A stretch of 64,000 nucleotides of DNA, taken from assembly GCA_016861185.1 (NCBI GenBank), contig BOKW01000005.1, positions 124,001 to 188,000 of the forward strand. The letters run 5' to 3'. How positions within the stretch are numbered: position 1 is the first letter of the stretch; each line of letters opens with the position of its first letter. The stretch comes from Betaproteobacteria bacterium (GTDB taxonomy: Bacteria > Pseudomonadota > Gammaproteobacteria > Burkholderiales > Burkholderiaceae_F). Of this stretch, positions 22,636 through 32,083 are shown piece after piece. The notes under the pieces are model-generated. The model saw only the letters and a program-made list of their open reading frames with translations, had not been told where the DNA came from and did no database searches. A program made the translations under genes and the position numbers.

Positions 22636-23124
22636 TCATTCCCGTTCCTCGCGACCGGCCCATCGCCCGCGCAGGAAGTCGCGCTTCGACACCGGCGCGG
22701 CTTCGCGCGCGCGATCGGGCCCGTCGAACAGCGCGGCCAGCGCCGCCTCTGCCGCCAGCCGCGCGGTGGCTTGGTCGGCGAACTCGAACATCGGCGAAAA
22801 CAGCGAACACGACTGGAACTCGCCGATTGCGTCCTCGTGGCCGCCGATGAACTCGAACACGCCGGCCGGAAACGCGTACGCGGCCGACGCGCCCGTCTTC
22901 AGCGCCTGCCAGCGCGCGCCGGGCGCATCGGCCGGCAGCAGCACGAGGCTCATGAACCAGGGCGTGACCAGCACGCCGAGCCAGCGCTCGTTCCACGGGC
23001 GGAAGCCGACCGCTTCGACCGCCAGCCGCTCGTTGACGAAAGGCAGCCCGCGCATGCGCGTCGCGTGGATCGCACGGAACGCGGCGGCGAGCCGTTCGGG
23101 CGGAGCGGGCCGCGGCTCATTCAT
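22636..23124 (-). CDS. hoxT: HoxT/HybE-family hydrogenase assembly chaperone
   Basis: A 162-residue protein with the HybE/HupJ family core: MRGLPFVNERLAVEAVGFRPW, WLGVLVTPWFMSLVLLPADA, FPAGVFEFIGGHEDAIGEFQSCSLFSPMFEFADQ. It is a cytosolic chaperone of small- or large-subunit maturation in periplasmic-facing hydrogenases. It overlaps the rubredoxin gene by eight bases and precedes hoxV by 37. Confidence 0.9.
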   Translation of the reverse strand: MNEPRPAPPERLAAAFRAIHATRMRGLPFVNERLAVEAVGFRPWNERWLGVLVTPWFMSLVLLPADAPGARWQALKTGASAAYAFPAGVFEFIGGHEDAIGEFQSCSLFSPMFEFADQATARLAAEAALAALFDGPDRAREAAPVSKRDFLRGRWAGREERE

Positions 23125-23317
23125 CGTCGACCACCAGGAACTTGTCGCGCTCGGCCGCGCAGTTCGGGCAGCTCCAGTGCGCCGGCAGCGCGTCGAACGG
23201 CGTGCCGGGTTCGATCTGCCACACGGGATCGCCGGCCGCGGGGTCGTAGACGTACCAGCAGATCCGGCATTCCATCCGCGCGGCGCGTAGCACGCCGCTG
23301 TCGCTCGGCGCGCTCAT
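23117..23317 (-). CDS. hoxR: rubredoxin HoxR
   Basis: A 66-residue rubredoxin with two CxxC iron ligands (CRIC at residues 17-20, CPNC at 50-53) and the usual YVYDPAAGDP and PFDALPAHWSCP segments. HoxR/HupI rubredoxins are found only with hydrogenases that mature in air and are thought to help the small-subunit clusters. Start ATG 23317 overlaps the stop of hoxQ (ATGA). Confidence 0.95.
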   Translation of the reverse strand: MSAPSDSGVLRAARMECRICWYVYDPAAGDPVWQIEPGTPFDALPAHWSCPNCAAERDKFLVVDDE

Positions 23318-24183
23318 GCGGTCGCTTCGTTCATCCAGTCGAGCAGCTCGACGAGCCGCTCGCGGCTGTCGGCCAGGTCCTCGGCGGCGGCGAGCGCGAC
23401 CTCGGGGACGGTGACGACCTCGATCGTGTTCAGGATCAGCGTCTGCATGCTGTTGAAGTACTGCACGCGCCACAGGTTGGCGAGCCGGGTGGAGCTGACG
23501 CGGCAGTTGCCGAAGCCGCGCGACAGGATCGCCACCGGCCCCGGCGCGATCGCGCGCTCGAGCACTCGCTGATCGTCGGGCGTCAGCGGCAGCAGCGTCA
23601 GGTTGATCACGTGCGGCGCGCGGTGCGGGCGGAAGCGGCGCACCTGCTCGCGGATCTCGGCGAGCAGCGCGGGAGCGTTCATCGCGCCGGGCGGCATGTC
23701 GACCGCGGGCAGCGTCGGCGACGCGGCGCGCCGCGCGGCGTCGATCGCAATCTGCGGAATGCCGCAAGCCTGCAGGTAGTCGTGCGCGAGCCGGCCGTCG
23801 CCGTCGACGTGACGCTCGCGCCAGACGCCGGCGAACACGGTCTCCTGGATGCGCACGTCGATCGTGTCGCCGCCGTTGGGTGCGGCCGCATCGGCGATGC
23901 GGATCGCGACCTCGCCTTCGCCGAGCGTCTGGTTCAGCACCTCGAGCCCGCCGGCGTCGAAGCCCGCGAGATCGAGCTTCGACGCACCGCCCGCCATGCC
24001 GTCGACGAAGCGCGCGAGCAGATCGCGCGCCGCGCGCATGTTGGCGGCGTCTGCGTCGTCGGGAATCCGCGGCATCGAAAACGTCGGCACGTCGCGCGGG
24101 ATCGGCACGTAGTCGAGCCCCGCTTCGTCCAACGGTTGCGAGCCCGGACCGATCGGACGGACGGGTATCGGAAAGTCCTTCAT
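23314..24183 (-). CDS. hoxQ: HoxQ/HupH-type small-subunit maturation protein
   Basis: A 289-residue protein with the HupH C-terminal domain: GEVAIRIAD, IQETVFAGVWRERH, PRGFGNCRVSSTRLANLWRVQYFNSMQTLILNTIEVV. HoxQ and HoxO bind the HoxK precursor and hold back Tat export until its clusters are in place. The chosen start, MKDFPIPVR, lies 11 bases after hoxO. Confidence 0.92.
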   Translation of the reverse strand: MKDFPIPVRPIGPGSQPLDEAGLDYVPIPRDVPTFSMPRIPDDADAANMRAARDLLARFVDGMAGGASKLDLAGFDAGGLEVLNQTLGEGEVAIRIADAAAPNGGDTIDVRIQETVFAGVWRERHVDGDGRLAHDYLQACGIPQIAIDAARRAASPTLPAVDMPPGAMNAPALLAEIREQVRRFRPHRAPHVINLTLLPLTPDDQRVLERAIAPGPVAILSRGFGNCRVSSTRLANLWRVQYFNSMQTLILNTIEVVTVPEVALAAAEDLADSRERLVELLDWMNEATA

Positions 24184-24194
24184 CGTGTGCTCTC

Positions 24195-24695
24195 TCAGTG
24201 GCTGGGGGAGCACGAAGGGGCCAGCCCGGCCCCCTCGTTCCCATAGGGCTCGCCGTTCGGGCCGACGGCCCGGACCGCGATGCCGACGGCTGGCGGCCGC
24301 GTCGGCTCGGCGTCGAGCAGGCGCGCGACTTCGTCGAGGTAATCGCGCCAGTCGCGCAGGCCGTCGATCGCGCCCACGTACTTGCCGTCCTTCAGCATCA
24401 CGAGCGCCGGCCAGCGGCGGAAACCGAAGCGCGGCGCGAGCGCGCGCGCCGGCGCCTGCAGCAGCAGGCCGACCCGGAAGCGCCCGGCGAAGGCCTGCGC
24501 GAGTTCCGGAACGACCACCGCGAGATCGAGCGTTTCGCGGTACAGCACCGGGTCTTCGCTGAACACCACCAGCGCATGGCCGGGCCGCGCAGCCCAGGCG
24601 TCGAAGTCGCTCGCTTCGAGCGCCGGCGCATCGAGCGCGGCCATCATGCGTTCGAGCAGCGGATGCGGAGGTTTCGTCGCGGCGGATGCGGTCAT
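24195..24695 (-). CDS. hoxO: HoxO/HupG/HyaE-type thioredoxin-fold chaperone
   Basis: A 166-residue protein with a thioredoxin-like fold lacking the redox CxxC: HALVVFSEDPVLYRETLDLAVVVPEL, RFRVGLLLQAP, FRRWPALVMLKDGKYVGAIDGLRDW. HyaE/HoxO binds the Tat signal of the small subunit as a proofreading chaperone. Start ATG 24695 overlaps the stop of hoxL (ATGA), typical of this cluster. Confidence 0.9.
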   Translation of the reverse strand: MTASAATKPPHPLLERMMAALDAPALEASDFDAWAARPGHALVVFSEDPVLYRETLDLAVVVPELAQAFAGRFRVGLLLQAPARALAPRFGFRRWPALVMLKDGKYVGAIDGLRDWRDYLDEVARLLDAEPTRPPAVGIAVRAVGPNGEPYGNEGAGLAPSCSPSH

Positions 24696-25006
24696 CGGTT
24701 TGTCCTGAGATGTTCGGGAAGCTGCGGTTCGCGGTCGGCGAGATCGGCGAACAGCGCGTCGATCGCCTCGCGCCCGCCGTCCCGCCACTGCAGCGCAAGG
24801 CCCAGCGCGTCGAGCGCATCGAGCGTCTGCAGCGCTTCGGTTTCGGTCAGCACGCGCCGCGCGGCGCCGTGGAAGGCGAGCACCCACGTGCCGGGCGGCT
24901 GCGCGCCGACGATCAGCATGTCGACGCGTTCGCGCGCATCACGCCCTTCGCAGACGGCCCAGACGCCGTCGCCTTCGATCACGCGCAGCGGGATGCCGAT
25001 GCACAT
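24692..25006 (-). CDS. hoxL: HoxL/HupF-type HypC paralogue
   Basis: A 104-residue HypC-family protein beginning MCIGIPLRV, with the conserved second-position Cys, and containing VDMLIVGAQPPGTWVLAFHGAARRVL. Unlike the general HypC at 17283 it is dedicated to the large subunit and helps it under aerobic conditions. Its ATG overlaps the hoxM TGA by one base. Confidence 0.92.
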   Translation of the reverse strand: MCIGIPLRVIEGDGVWAVCEGRDARERVDMLIVGAQPPGTWVLAFHGAARRVLTETEALQTLDALDALGLALQWRDGGREAIDALFADLADREPQLPEHLRTNR

Positions 25007-25647
25007 CAGCCGTTCTCCTTCGCGAGCAGCGCGTGACGGATGTTGAGAAAACGCGCGTCGCCGACGCGCCAGGCGACCTCCTCCGCCGGCCGCCCCGCTT
25101 CGTACGCGTCGAGCTCGAGCGCAGCGGCGTTCAGACGCTCCGCGGGCGGCGCGCTGCGCGCGCGCGGCGCATGACCCCACGCGGCAAGCTCTTCGACCGC
25201 CGCGGCGACAGCCGGCGCAAGCTGCGCGCGCACGACGTCGCTCAGGCTGCCGCCGAAGTCGGCGAGCCGTTCGGGCTGCACGCCGATCAGCGTCAGGACC
25301 GGCGGGAAACGTCCCTGCAGGTCGGCGATCGCGAGCAGTTCGTGGAAGCTCTGCTGGTGCAGGCTCATCTTCGATCCGGCCCAGGCGGGCACTTCGCGAT
25401 CGCGCAGCACGCGCAGCGCGCCGGGCGCGAGCCCGAAGTCGATCGCATCGAACACCAGCACGCGCCGCGCGGCGACGACCGGCTCGAGAAGATTCAGCCC
25501 CTGCGTGCCGCCGTCCGCCAGCAGAACGCCGGGCGGTACTTCATACGCGTCGTACAGTGCCTCGACCGCCCGGACGCCGAAGCCTTCGTCGGCCCACAGC
25601 ACGTTGCCGATGCCGAGCACCAGAACGTCGGCCGCCGCGTCGTCCAT
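25006..25647 (-). CDS. hoxM: hydrogenase maturation endopeptidase HoxM (HupD)
   Basis: A 213-residue nickel-dependent protease. The conserved metal-sensing residues are in GIGNVLWADEGFGVRAVE (Glu) and VFDAIDFG (Asp), with a His in the MSLHQQSFHELLAI region. It removes the C-terminal extension of HoxG after nickel insertion (see hoxG). It is the first gene of the downstream accessory unit, preceded by an FNR-type box and a TTACG palindrome, so it may have its own promoter. Confidence 0.94.
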   Translation of the reverse strand: MDDAAADVLVLGIGNVLWADEGFGVRAVEALYDAYEVPPGVLLADGGTQGLNLLEPVVAARRVLVFDAIDFGLAPGALRVLRDREVPAWAGSKMSLHQQSFHELLAIADLQGRFPPVLTLIGVQPERLADFGGSLSDVVRAQLAPAVAAAVEELAAWGHAPRARSAPPAERLNAAALELDAYEAGRPAEEVAWRVGDARFLNIRHALLAKENG

Positions 25648-25674
25648 CGAAGATCCGCCAGGGAAAGGTGCCGC

Positions 25675-25702
25675 GCTGTTACGTAAGGCGTAACAGCGTT
25701 AC
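25675..25702. promoter_or_regulatory. palindromic operator candidate upstream of hoxM
   Basis: GCTGTTACG-N5-CGTAACAGC (25675-25697) is a perfect 9-bp inverted repeat, and the right arm also forms GTAAC-AGC-GTTAC (25690-25702). It lies 28 bases before the hoxM ATG, between it and the FNR box. A related TTAC palindrome precedes hoxK. Confidence 0.6.
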
Positions 25703-25737
25703 ATGCGCGCACGTTAAGACGTGCGGCGCCGCACGCG

Positions 25738-25751
25738 TTGACTCATGTCAA
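25738..25751 (-). promoter_or_regulatory. FNR/ANR-type box upstream of hoxM
   Basis: TTGAC-TCAT-GTCAA, a perfect dyad fitting the FNR/FixK pattern TTGAY-N4-RTCAA, about 97 bases before the hoxM start. A perfect palindrome GTGCGGCGCCGCAC (25721-25734) lies next to it. Confidence 0.6.
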
Positions 25752-25802
25752 CGGCGAAGCTGCAATCGACCGACGATGGCCGGGGGTTATCCGGCGTGCG
25801 GT

Positions 25803-26150
25803 TCAGAGCTTCAGCCGCTTGGCCGCTTCGTGCAGATCCCAGTCGGTCTGCAACTGCATCCAGAACGACGCTTCGTTGCCGAAGTACAGCGCGAGCCGCA
25901 CGGCAGTGTCCGCGGTGATGCCGCGATGGCCGCGGATCAGTTCGTTGACGCGGCGGCGCGAGATGCCGAGCGCCCCGGCGAGCGCCTGCTGCGTGATCGC
26001 GAGCGGCTTCAGATAGCGCGTCTCGAGGAAATAGCCCGGATGCATCGGGTTGCGCGGCGCGACCGGCCGCCGCGCCGTGCGCCCTGCCAGCGCCGCCAGG
26101 GCGCCGGGGCGCCCTGGTGCCGCTTTGCCGCGGCCTGCAGCAGCCATCAT
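25803..26150 (-). CDS. HigA-family antitoxin-like XRE regulator embedded in the hydrogenase locus
   Basis: The last 80 residues are a typical HigA antitoxin: PGYFLETRYLKPL, then a helix-turn-helix (ITQQALAGALGISRRRVNELIRGHRGITADTAVRLALYFG) and the family tail ASFWMQLQTDWDLHEAAKRLK. The ATG at 26150 overlaps the hoxZ stop (TGATGATGG), giving 115 residues with an Ala/Gly/Arg-rich leader; an internal ATG at 26045 gives the usual 80-residue form. No HigB toxin gene lies beside it. It may be a captured antitoxin acting as a transcription regulator of the hydrogenase genes, which is inference. Confidence 0.8.
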   Translation of the reverse strand: MMAAAGRGKAAPGRPGALAALAGRTARRPVAPRNPMHPGYFLETRYLKPLAITQQALAGALGISRRRVNELIRGHRGITADTAVRLALYFGNEASFWMQLQTDWDLHEAAKRLKL

Positions 26151-26833
26151 CACGGCTTCGGTACGCGCCACCCGTTGATCATCGTGCTGATCACGGTTTC
26201 CTTCGAGAAGACGTCCTCGCGGATCACCATGTACATGTGCACGACCGCAAAGATGATCAGGTACCACATGCCGAGCCGGTGGTAGGTGTGAAGCTGCTGG
26301 CTGTCGCCCACCAGCGGCTGCAGCCACGACGTGAAGTACGCGTACTGCCACGTTCCCATGCCGACGCCCTCGCCGTACAGCGCGAAGCCCGACAGGATCA
26401 TCCACACCGAGCCCAGCAGGTACATGAAGAACATCGCCGCCGCCGCGAGCGGGTTGTGACCCTGGTAGCCGCGGCCTTCGCGATGGACGAACAGGTAGTA
26501 CAGCGCCTGGTGGACGAGGCCGCTCCACCACTTCGCGCTCAGCATCTGCACCGGCACGGTGAAGATCTCGCGCGCGTACCTGTTGCCGACGAACACCCAG
26601 TACACGCGCAGCGCGAAGAACACCGCGAAGACGTAGCCCGCCGCGAAGTGCAGGAAGCGGACGTAGCCGAACCAGAACGTGTCGACCGCTTCGCCGCCGA
26701 CCGAAGGCGGCGGCACGCCGATCAGGAAGCCCGTGCCCGCCAGCACGAACATCGCCAGCATCATCACCCAGTGCCACAGGCGTACCGGTGCCTCCCAAAC
26801 ATAGACGGGCTTGCCGCTATGCACTGCTGCCAT
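26150..26833 (-). CDS. hoxZ: [NiFe]-hydrogenase b-type cytochrome subunit
   Basis: A 227-residue membrane protein with four to five hydrophobic segments. PVRLWHWVMMLAMF, RFLHFAAGYVFAVFFALRVYW and TYHRLGMWYLIIFAVVHMYMV supply the His ligands for two b haems. It anchors HoxKG in the cytoplasmic membrane and passes electrons from H2 to quinone. It lies 25 bases after hoxG and is followed by an overlapping HigA-like gene instead of the usual hoxM. Confidence 0.95.
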   Translation of the reverse strand: MAAVHSGKPVYVWEAPVRLWHWVMMLAMFVLAGTGFLIGVPPPSVGGEAVDTFWFGYVRFLHFAAGYVFAVFFALRVYWVFVGNRYAREIFTVPVQMLSAKWWSGLVHQALYYLFVHREGRGYQGHNPLAAAAMFFMYLLGSVWMILSGFALYGEGVGMGTWQYAYFTSWLQPLVGDSQQLHTYHRLGMWYLIIFAVVHMYMVIREDVFSKETVISTMINGWRVPKP

Positions 26834-26858
26834 GACGTTCTCCTCGTCCGGGCCCGCG

Positions 26859-28652
<1,794 letters not shown>

Positions 28653-28667
28653 GGCTGACTCTCCCGC

Positions 28668-29750
28668 CTACGCTTTCTCGGACGACTTCGAACGACCCGC
28701 TGCGCGCTGCAGCGCGCTGACCGCCGCGTGCGCAACGACCGCCGCGCCGACCACACCGGCCGCGACCGCGCCGACCTTGTCTGCATTCGCCTCGACGCCG
28801 AAATCCTTGATGTTCGTGAGCCGGTCGTAGAACGAGCCCTTGTCCCAGAAGCCTTCCTCGGTGCAGCCGAGGCAACCGTGCCCCGAACCGATCGGGAAGC
28901 TCACGCCTTCGTTCCAGCGCGTGGTCGAGCACGCGTTGTAGGTCGTCGGGCCCTTGCAGCCGAGCTTGTACAGGCAGTAGCCCTTGCGCGCGCCCTCGTC
29001 GTCCCACGCTTCGGCGAACTGACCGGCGTCGAAGTGCGGCCGCCGGTAGCACTTGTCGTGGATGCGCTGGCTGTAGAACATCTTCGGCCGGCCGATGCGG
29101 TCCAGCTCCGGAATCCGGTCGAACGCGGTGACGTACGTGACGACCGCGCTCATCACCTCGGCGATCGGCGGGCAGCCCGGCACCTTGATGATCGGCTTGT
29201 CGACGATCACCTTGTGGACCGGCGTGGCCTGCGTCGGGTTCGGCTTGGCCGACTGCACGCAGCCCCACGACGCGCACGAACCCCACGCCACGATCGCCTT
29301 CGCGTGCTTCGCGTACTCCTTCAGCACCTCGACGAACGGCAGCCCGTAGTAGATGCAGTACATGCCGTCTTCGCCGAGCGGCGGGTTGCCCTCGACCGCG
29401 AGGATGTAGTTGCCCTTGTACTTCTCGATGATCTCGTGCGCGTTGGCGCGCAGCTGCTGGCCGGCCGCGGCCGACAGCGTCATGTGGTAGTCGAGCGAGA
29501 TCGTCGACAGGACGACGTCCTTGGCGAGCGGATGCGCCGAGCGGATGAACGACTCGCTGCAGCAGGTGCACTCGAGCCCTTCGAGCCAGATCACCGGCAG
29601 GCGCGGCTGAGTCTCGAGTTTCTTCGCGATCTCCTGCGCCTGCGCGGGGCTCAGTCCGAGCGAAGCCGCGGTCAGGCTGCAGAACTTCAGGAAGCTGCGC
29701 CGCGTGACGCCCTGCCGCCGCATCACGTCATAGAAGGTTTCGATCATCAC
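28668..29750 (-). CDS. hoxK: [NiFe]-hydrogenase small subunit, O2-tolerant type
   Basis: A 360-residue subunit with a Tat signal ([20 protein letters not shown]) and a C-terminal membrane anchor (about 325-345). The proximal cluster region reads LECTCCSES, with C61, C63 and C64, and [10 protein letters not shown], with C159 and C164, plus C193. C63 and C164 are the two supernumerary cysteines that make the [4Fe-3S] cluster of O2-tolerant hydrogenases such as Ralstonia HoxK and E. coli Hyd-1. The medial/distal cluster Cys are in the [26 protein letters not shown] and HGCLGCTE stretches. It is the first structural gene; an FNR-type box and a palindrome lie upstream. Confidence 0.98.
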   Translation of the reverse strand: MMIETFYDVMRRQGVTRRSFLKFCSLTAASLGLSPAQAQEIAKKLETQPRLPVIWLEGLECTCCSESFIRSAHPLAKDVVLSTISLDYHMTLSAAAGQQLRANAHEIIEKYKGNYILAVEGNPPLGEDGMYCIYYGLPFVEVLKEYAKHAKAIVAWGSCASWGCVQSAKPNPTQATPVHKVIVDKPIIKVPGCPPIAEVMSAVVTYVTAFDRIPELDRIGRPKMFYSQRIHDKCYRRPHFDAGQFAEAWDDEGARKGYCLYKLGCKGPTTYNACSTTRWNEGVSFPIGSGHGCLGCTEEGFWDKGSFYDRLTNIKDFGVEANADKVGAVAAGVVGAAVVAHAAVSALQRAAGRSKSSEKA

Positions 29751-29831
29751 CGTCTCCCGTAAGCGAATCCGGTTCGGACGAACGCGCGGAATCGTTGACG
29801 CGCAGCGTGCGCCAAGTGCGCACGGCGCTCG

Positions 29832-29845
29832 TTGACGGCCATCAA
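29832..29845 (-). promoter_or_regulatory. FNR/ANR-type box upstream of hoxK
   Basis: TTGAC-GGCC-ATCAA, one base from a perfect dyad, about 88 bases before the hoxK ATG. It is consistent with FNR-class activation of the structural operon. Confidence 0.6.
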
Positions 29846-29868
29846 ACGGGACTGGCGGTTGCGCCTTG

Positions 29869-29887
29869 TGTAACGGCAGCCGTTACA
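29869..29887. promoter_or_regulatory. palindromic operator candidate upstream of hoxK
   Basis: TGTAACGGC-A-GCCGTTACA, a perfect 9-bp inverted repeat, 24 bases upstream of the FNR-type box. It shares the GTAAC/GTTAC core with the palindrome before hoxM. Confidence 0.6.
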
Positions 29888-30012
29888 CGGTGCGCTGCAG
29901 TGCGGGCGGCGCCCGCGCGGGCTGCCGCTGCGCGCCGTCGGGAGAAACGCTCAGGCGAACGGGCATGACTCGCACTGGAAGGACAACCCGAGGCATAAGA
30001 GTCATGCCCGTT

Positions 30013-30052
30013 TCCCTCACCCCCGCCCCTCTCCCGGCGGGCGAGGGGCGTT
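30013..30052. repeat. palindromic repeat family C, intergenic copy
   Basis: CGCCCCTC (30024-30031) and GAGGGGCG (30043-30050) flank TCCCGGCGGGC. It resembles the copy inside hypX. Confidence 0.65.
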
Positions 30053-30073
30053 TCGAGAGTCGCTGCGCGACTT

Positions 30074-30625
30074 TCAGGTCAAGAGCGCCAGCACGCCCAG
30101 CAGCACGAACAGCGCGGCCGCGATCCAGCGCATGAGCTTCATGTCGACGCGATGCGCCAGGGTTTCGCCGAGCCACACGGCGGGCACGTTGGCGATCATC
30201 ATGCCGAGCGTGGTGCCGAGAACGACCGCGACCAGCGCGTCGTAGCGCGCGGCGAGCGCGACCGTCGCGAGCTGGGTCTTGTCGCCCATCTCGACCAGGA
30301 AGAAGGCGACCAGCGTGGTCAGGAACGCGCTGCGGCTGGAGTACTCCCGTTCGCCTTCGAGCGTGTCGGGCTTCAACGCCCAGACCGCGAACGCGAAGAA
30401 GGACGCCGCGACGATCCACTTCAGCGTTTGCGGCGAAACGAGCGTGGCCAGCCACGCGCCGACCCAGCCCGCGAGAAAGTGATTCGCCAGCGTTGCGAAC
30501 AGGATGCCGGCCGCGATCGGCAGCTTGCGCTTGAGTTTGGCCGCGAGCACGAACGAAAGGAGCTGCGTCTTGTCGCCCATTTCGGCGAGCGCGACGAGCG
30601 CGGTGGAGACGAGAAGCGCTTCCAA
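30074..30625 (-). CDS. TMEM165/GDT1 (UPF0016) family cation exporter
   Basis: A 183-residue protein of six membrane segments in two repeated halves. Each half has the family signature E-x-G-D-K-T: ALAEMGDKTQLL (E15-T20) and FLVEMGDKTQLA (E112-T117). Bacterial members such as MneA export Mn2+; Ca2+ exchange is reported for eukaryotic ones. It is monocistronic on the minus strand upstream of the hydrogenase cluster. No yybP-ykoY-like Mn riboswitch was recognised in the leader. Confidence 0.88.
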   Translation of the reverse strand: MEALLVSTALVALAEMGDKTQLLSFVLAAKLKRKLPIAAGILFATLANHFLAGWVGAWLATLVSPQTLKWIVAASFFAFAVWALKPDTLEGEREYSSRSAFLTTLVAFFLVEMGDKTQLATVALAARYDALVAVVLGTTLGMMIANVPAVWLGETLAHRVDMKLMRWIAAALFVLLGVLALLT

Positions 30626-31054
30626 GGCGGGCTCGGATTGCGGGTTGCGCGAAGGGGCGCGAGCTTAGCCCGGATATTTCACGAGGTCGCCCCCGTCTGC
30701 GTGCGTTCTGTCTCGGTAAATCGGCACTTTCGGCCCGCGGGCTGCAGAGCCAGTTTGGACCGTCGGGGCTAGCCGAGCCGACGAAAGCGTCACCACCCGG
30801 CTCTCGGTGAGGTCGATCACATTCGCAGCGACTCGATTCGTGCACGGATCAAGGAAACGGAAACGGACGGGCGATATCCTTGCTGTGCGCGACCCACGAC
30901 GCATGAAACGGGTGCCAATGAGCGAACGCAGAGGCGCGGAGGCCGCGGAGAACCGCAGAGAAGGGCGAGCGACTCGGAGCGCTTTTCGTCCGCGCCCCTC
31001 TGCGCCCTCTGCGTCTCCGCGTTCACTCAGTTTCAGTTCAGTCCCGGGGTTCCG
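30626..31054. other. intergenic region with a family B-like repeat
   Basis: 429 bases between divergent GDT1 and merT genes. The right half (30917-31028) is a repeat; the left half includes AGCCCGGATATTTCACGAGG (30666-30685), which resembles dispersed motifs of other genomes, but no gene or transposase remnant could be shown. Confidence 0.5.
30917..31028. repeat. inverted repeat family B variant, copy 6
   Basis: TGAGCGAACGCAGAGGCGCGG on the left and CTCTGCGTCTCCGCGTTCACTCA on the right form long imperfect arms around a unique centre. The words differ from other family B copies, but the size and architecture match. Confidence 0.65.
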
Positions 31055-31453
31055 ATGAACGTTGCATCGAACGACGAGGCACGGGGCGCGGACGGCGGCA
31101 CGCTGTTCGCCGGCGCCGGGCTCAGCGCCGGGCTGGCGGGCATCGTCGCGTCCTCGTGCTGCGTGCTGCCGCTGGTATTCGCCGGCTTCGGCCTCGGCGG
31201 CGCGACGTTCGCCGCGTTACCGGTGCTCGCCGCGTGGCGGCCCTATCTGCTCGGCGCCGCTGTGCTCGCGCTTGTCGCGGCGTGGTCGCTGCACCTGCGC
31301 CGGCGGCGCGCCTGTCGCGCAAGCGCCGGATGCGCGGGCGCCGTCGCGCCGGATCGGCGTTGGATCGCGCTCGCCGCGACCAGCTCGGTCGTGCTCGTGT
31401 CGCTCGTCTGGCAACCGCTGGTCGAGCCGCGCCTCCTGCTGCTGCTTCGTTGA
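31055..31453 (+). CDS. MerT-like mercuric/metal transport protein
   Basis: A 132-residue inner-membrane protein with three hydrophobic segments. The first carries the vicinal Cys pair of MerT (GIVASSCCVLPLVFAGFGLGG), and WRPYLLGAAVLALVAAWSLHL matches the second. A CRASAGC loop could be the cytosolic Cys pair. In mer operons MerT passes Hg2+ from MerP to MerA; here no merP, merA or merR is next to it, so the substrate may differ. It is followed by a GDCCVxC protein. Confidence 0.8.
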   Translation: MNVASNDEARGADGGTLFAGAGLSAGLAGIVASSCCVLPLVFAGFGLGGATFAALPVLAAWRPYLLGAAVLALVAAWSLHLRRRRACRASAGCAGAVAPDRRWIALAATSSVVLVSLVWQPLVEPRLLLLLR

Positions 31454-31461
31454 ACGCCGCC

Positions 31462-31671
31462 GTGCAGACGCGCTCCACGCTGACCTGCCCGCGTTGCGGC
31501 CATCGCTCGACCCACACGATGCCGCTCGACGCCTGCGTGTTCTTCCACGACTGCGGAAGCTGCGGCGCGCGGCTGCGGCCGCGGCCGGGCGACTGCTGCG
31601 TGTTCTGCTCGTACGGCACGGTCAAGTGCCCGCCCGTGCAGAGGGCGGGCACTTGCTGCGCGAACGGTTGA
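31462..31671 (+). CDS. small GDCCVxC-motif cysteine-rich protein
   Basis: A 69-residue Cys-rich protein: TCPRCGHRSTHTMPLDACVFFHDCGSCG is a zinc-ribbon-like part, followed by the named motif GDCCVFCSYGTVKCPP. Ten cysteines are present, so thiol-metal binding is expected. Proteins with this motif are commonly encoded next to MerT homologues. The start is uncertain: GTG 31462 was taken; TTG 31450, overlapping the merT stop, is the other option. It is likely cotranslated with the MerT-like gene. Confidence 0.7.
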   Translation: MQTRSTLTCPRCGHRSTHTMPLDACVFFHDCGSCGARLRPRPGDCCVFCSYGTVKCPPVQRAGTCCANG

Positions 31672-31683
31672 ACCGACGCCGAC

Positions 31684-31983
31684 TCAACGCGACGCGAGCT
31701 CGCGCTTGACCGCGTAGCGGCTGACCATGCGCAGCTCCTTGCCGGTCAGCTTGATCTGGTACGGCTTGCCGTTCTTGTCGACGGCGCGCACGGCATAGCA
31801 GCCGTCGTCGGCCCCGACTTCCTGGACCTGGTAGCCGAGCGCTTCGACGGCGGCGCGCGCATCGGCCTCCGCGCGCCACTGCTCGCGCGGCGCCTTGGGG
31901 CAGTCGTCGTCGGAGGCAAACGCCGGCGCCGCGGCAGCGAGCGCAAGAACGAACGTAACGGAAACCGTCTTCAGAGCCTTCAT
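31684..31983 (-). CDS. periplasmic PepSY-domain protein
   Basis: A 99-residue exported protein with signal peptide (1-23, ending AFA before SDDDC). The mature part is a single PepSY domain (EADARAAVEALGYQVQEVGADDGCYAVRAVDKNGKPYQIKL). Such small proteins are often controlled by two-component systems and linked to protease inhibition or metal stress. Convergent with the GDCCVxC gene. An ATG ten codons upstream is possible, but the chosen one follows AAAGGGAC. Confidence 0.78.
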   Translation of the reverse strand: MKALKTVSVTFVLALAAAAPAFASDDDCPKAPREQWRAEADARAAVEALGYQVQEVGADDGCYAVRAVDKNGKPYQIKLTGKELRMVSRYAVKRELASR

Positions 31984-32083
31984 GTCGCGTCCCTTTCCGT
32001 GAGGGCCGCTCACCGCGAGCGGCTTGGACGAACCGTAGGGAGCGATCGTTAAGGTCGCATGAAGGCCTGCGCGTGCCGAATCG

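Larger units (their letters stand above)
29751..30073. other. intergenic control region upstream of hoxK
   Basis: 323 bases between hoxK and the GDT1 gene (both on the minus strand). It holds an FNR-type box (29832), a TTAC palindrome (29869), a long inverted repeat AACGGGCATGACTC...GAGTCATGCCCGTT (29958-29971 with 29999-30012) and a family C repeat (30013-30052). No gene-like frame is seen. The long inverted repeat could end the GDT1 transcript. Confidence 0.6.

Noticed and set aside
29108-29130. AATCC followed by CGTA inside hoxK
   Set aside because: Spacing is 15 rather than 16 and it is within coding sequence.
29751-29868. Sigma-54 promoter upstream of hoxK, as used with HoxA in Ralstonia
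   Set aside because: The best candidate (TGGCGC..TGC on the minus strand) has the wrong spacing between GG and GC.
30626-30700. AGCCCGGATATTTCACGAGG near the GDT1 gene as a transposon end or Mn riboswitch (yybP-ykoY)
   Set aside because: No matching inverted end, no transposase remnant and no convincing riboswitch stems could be traced by eye.
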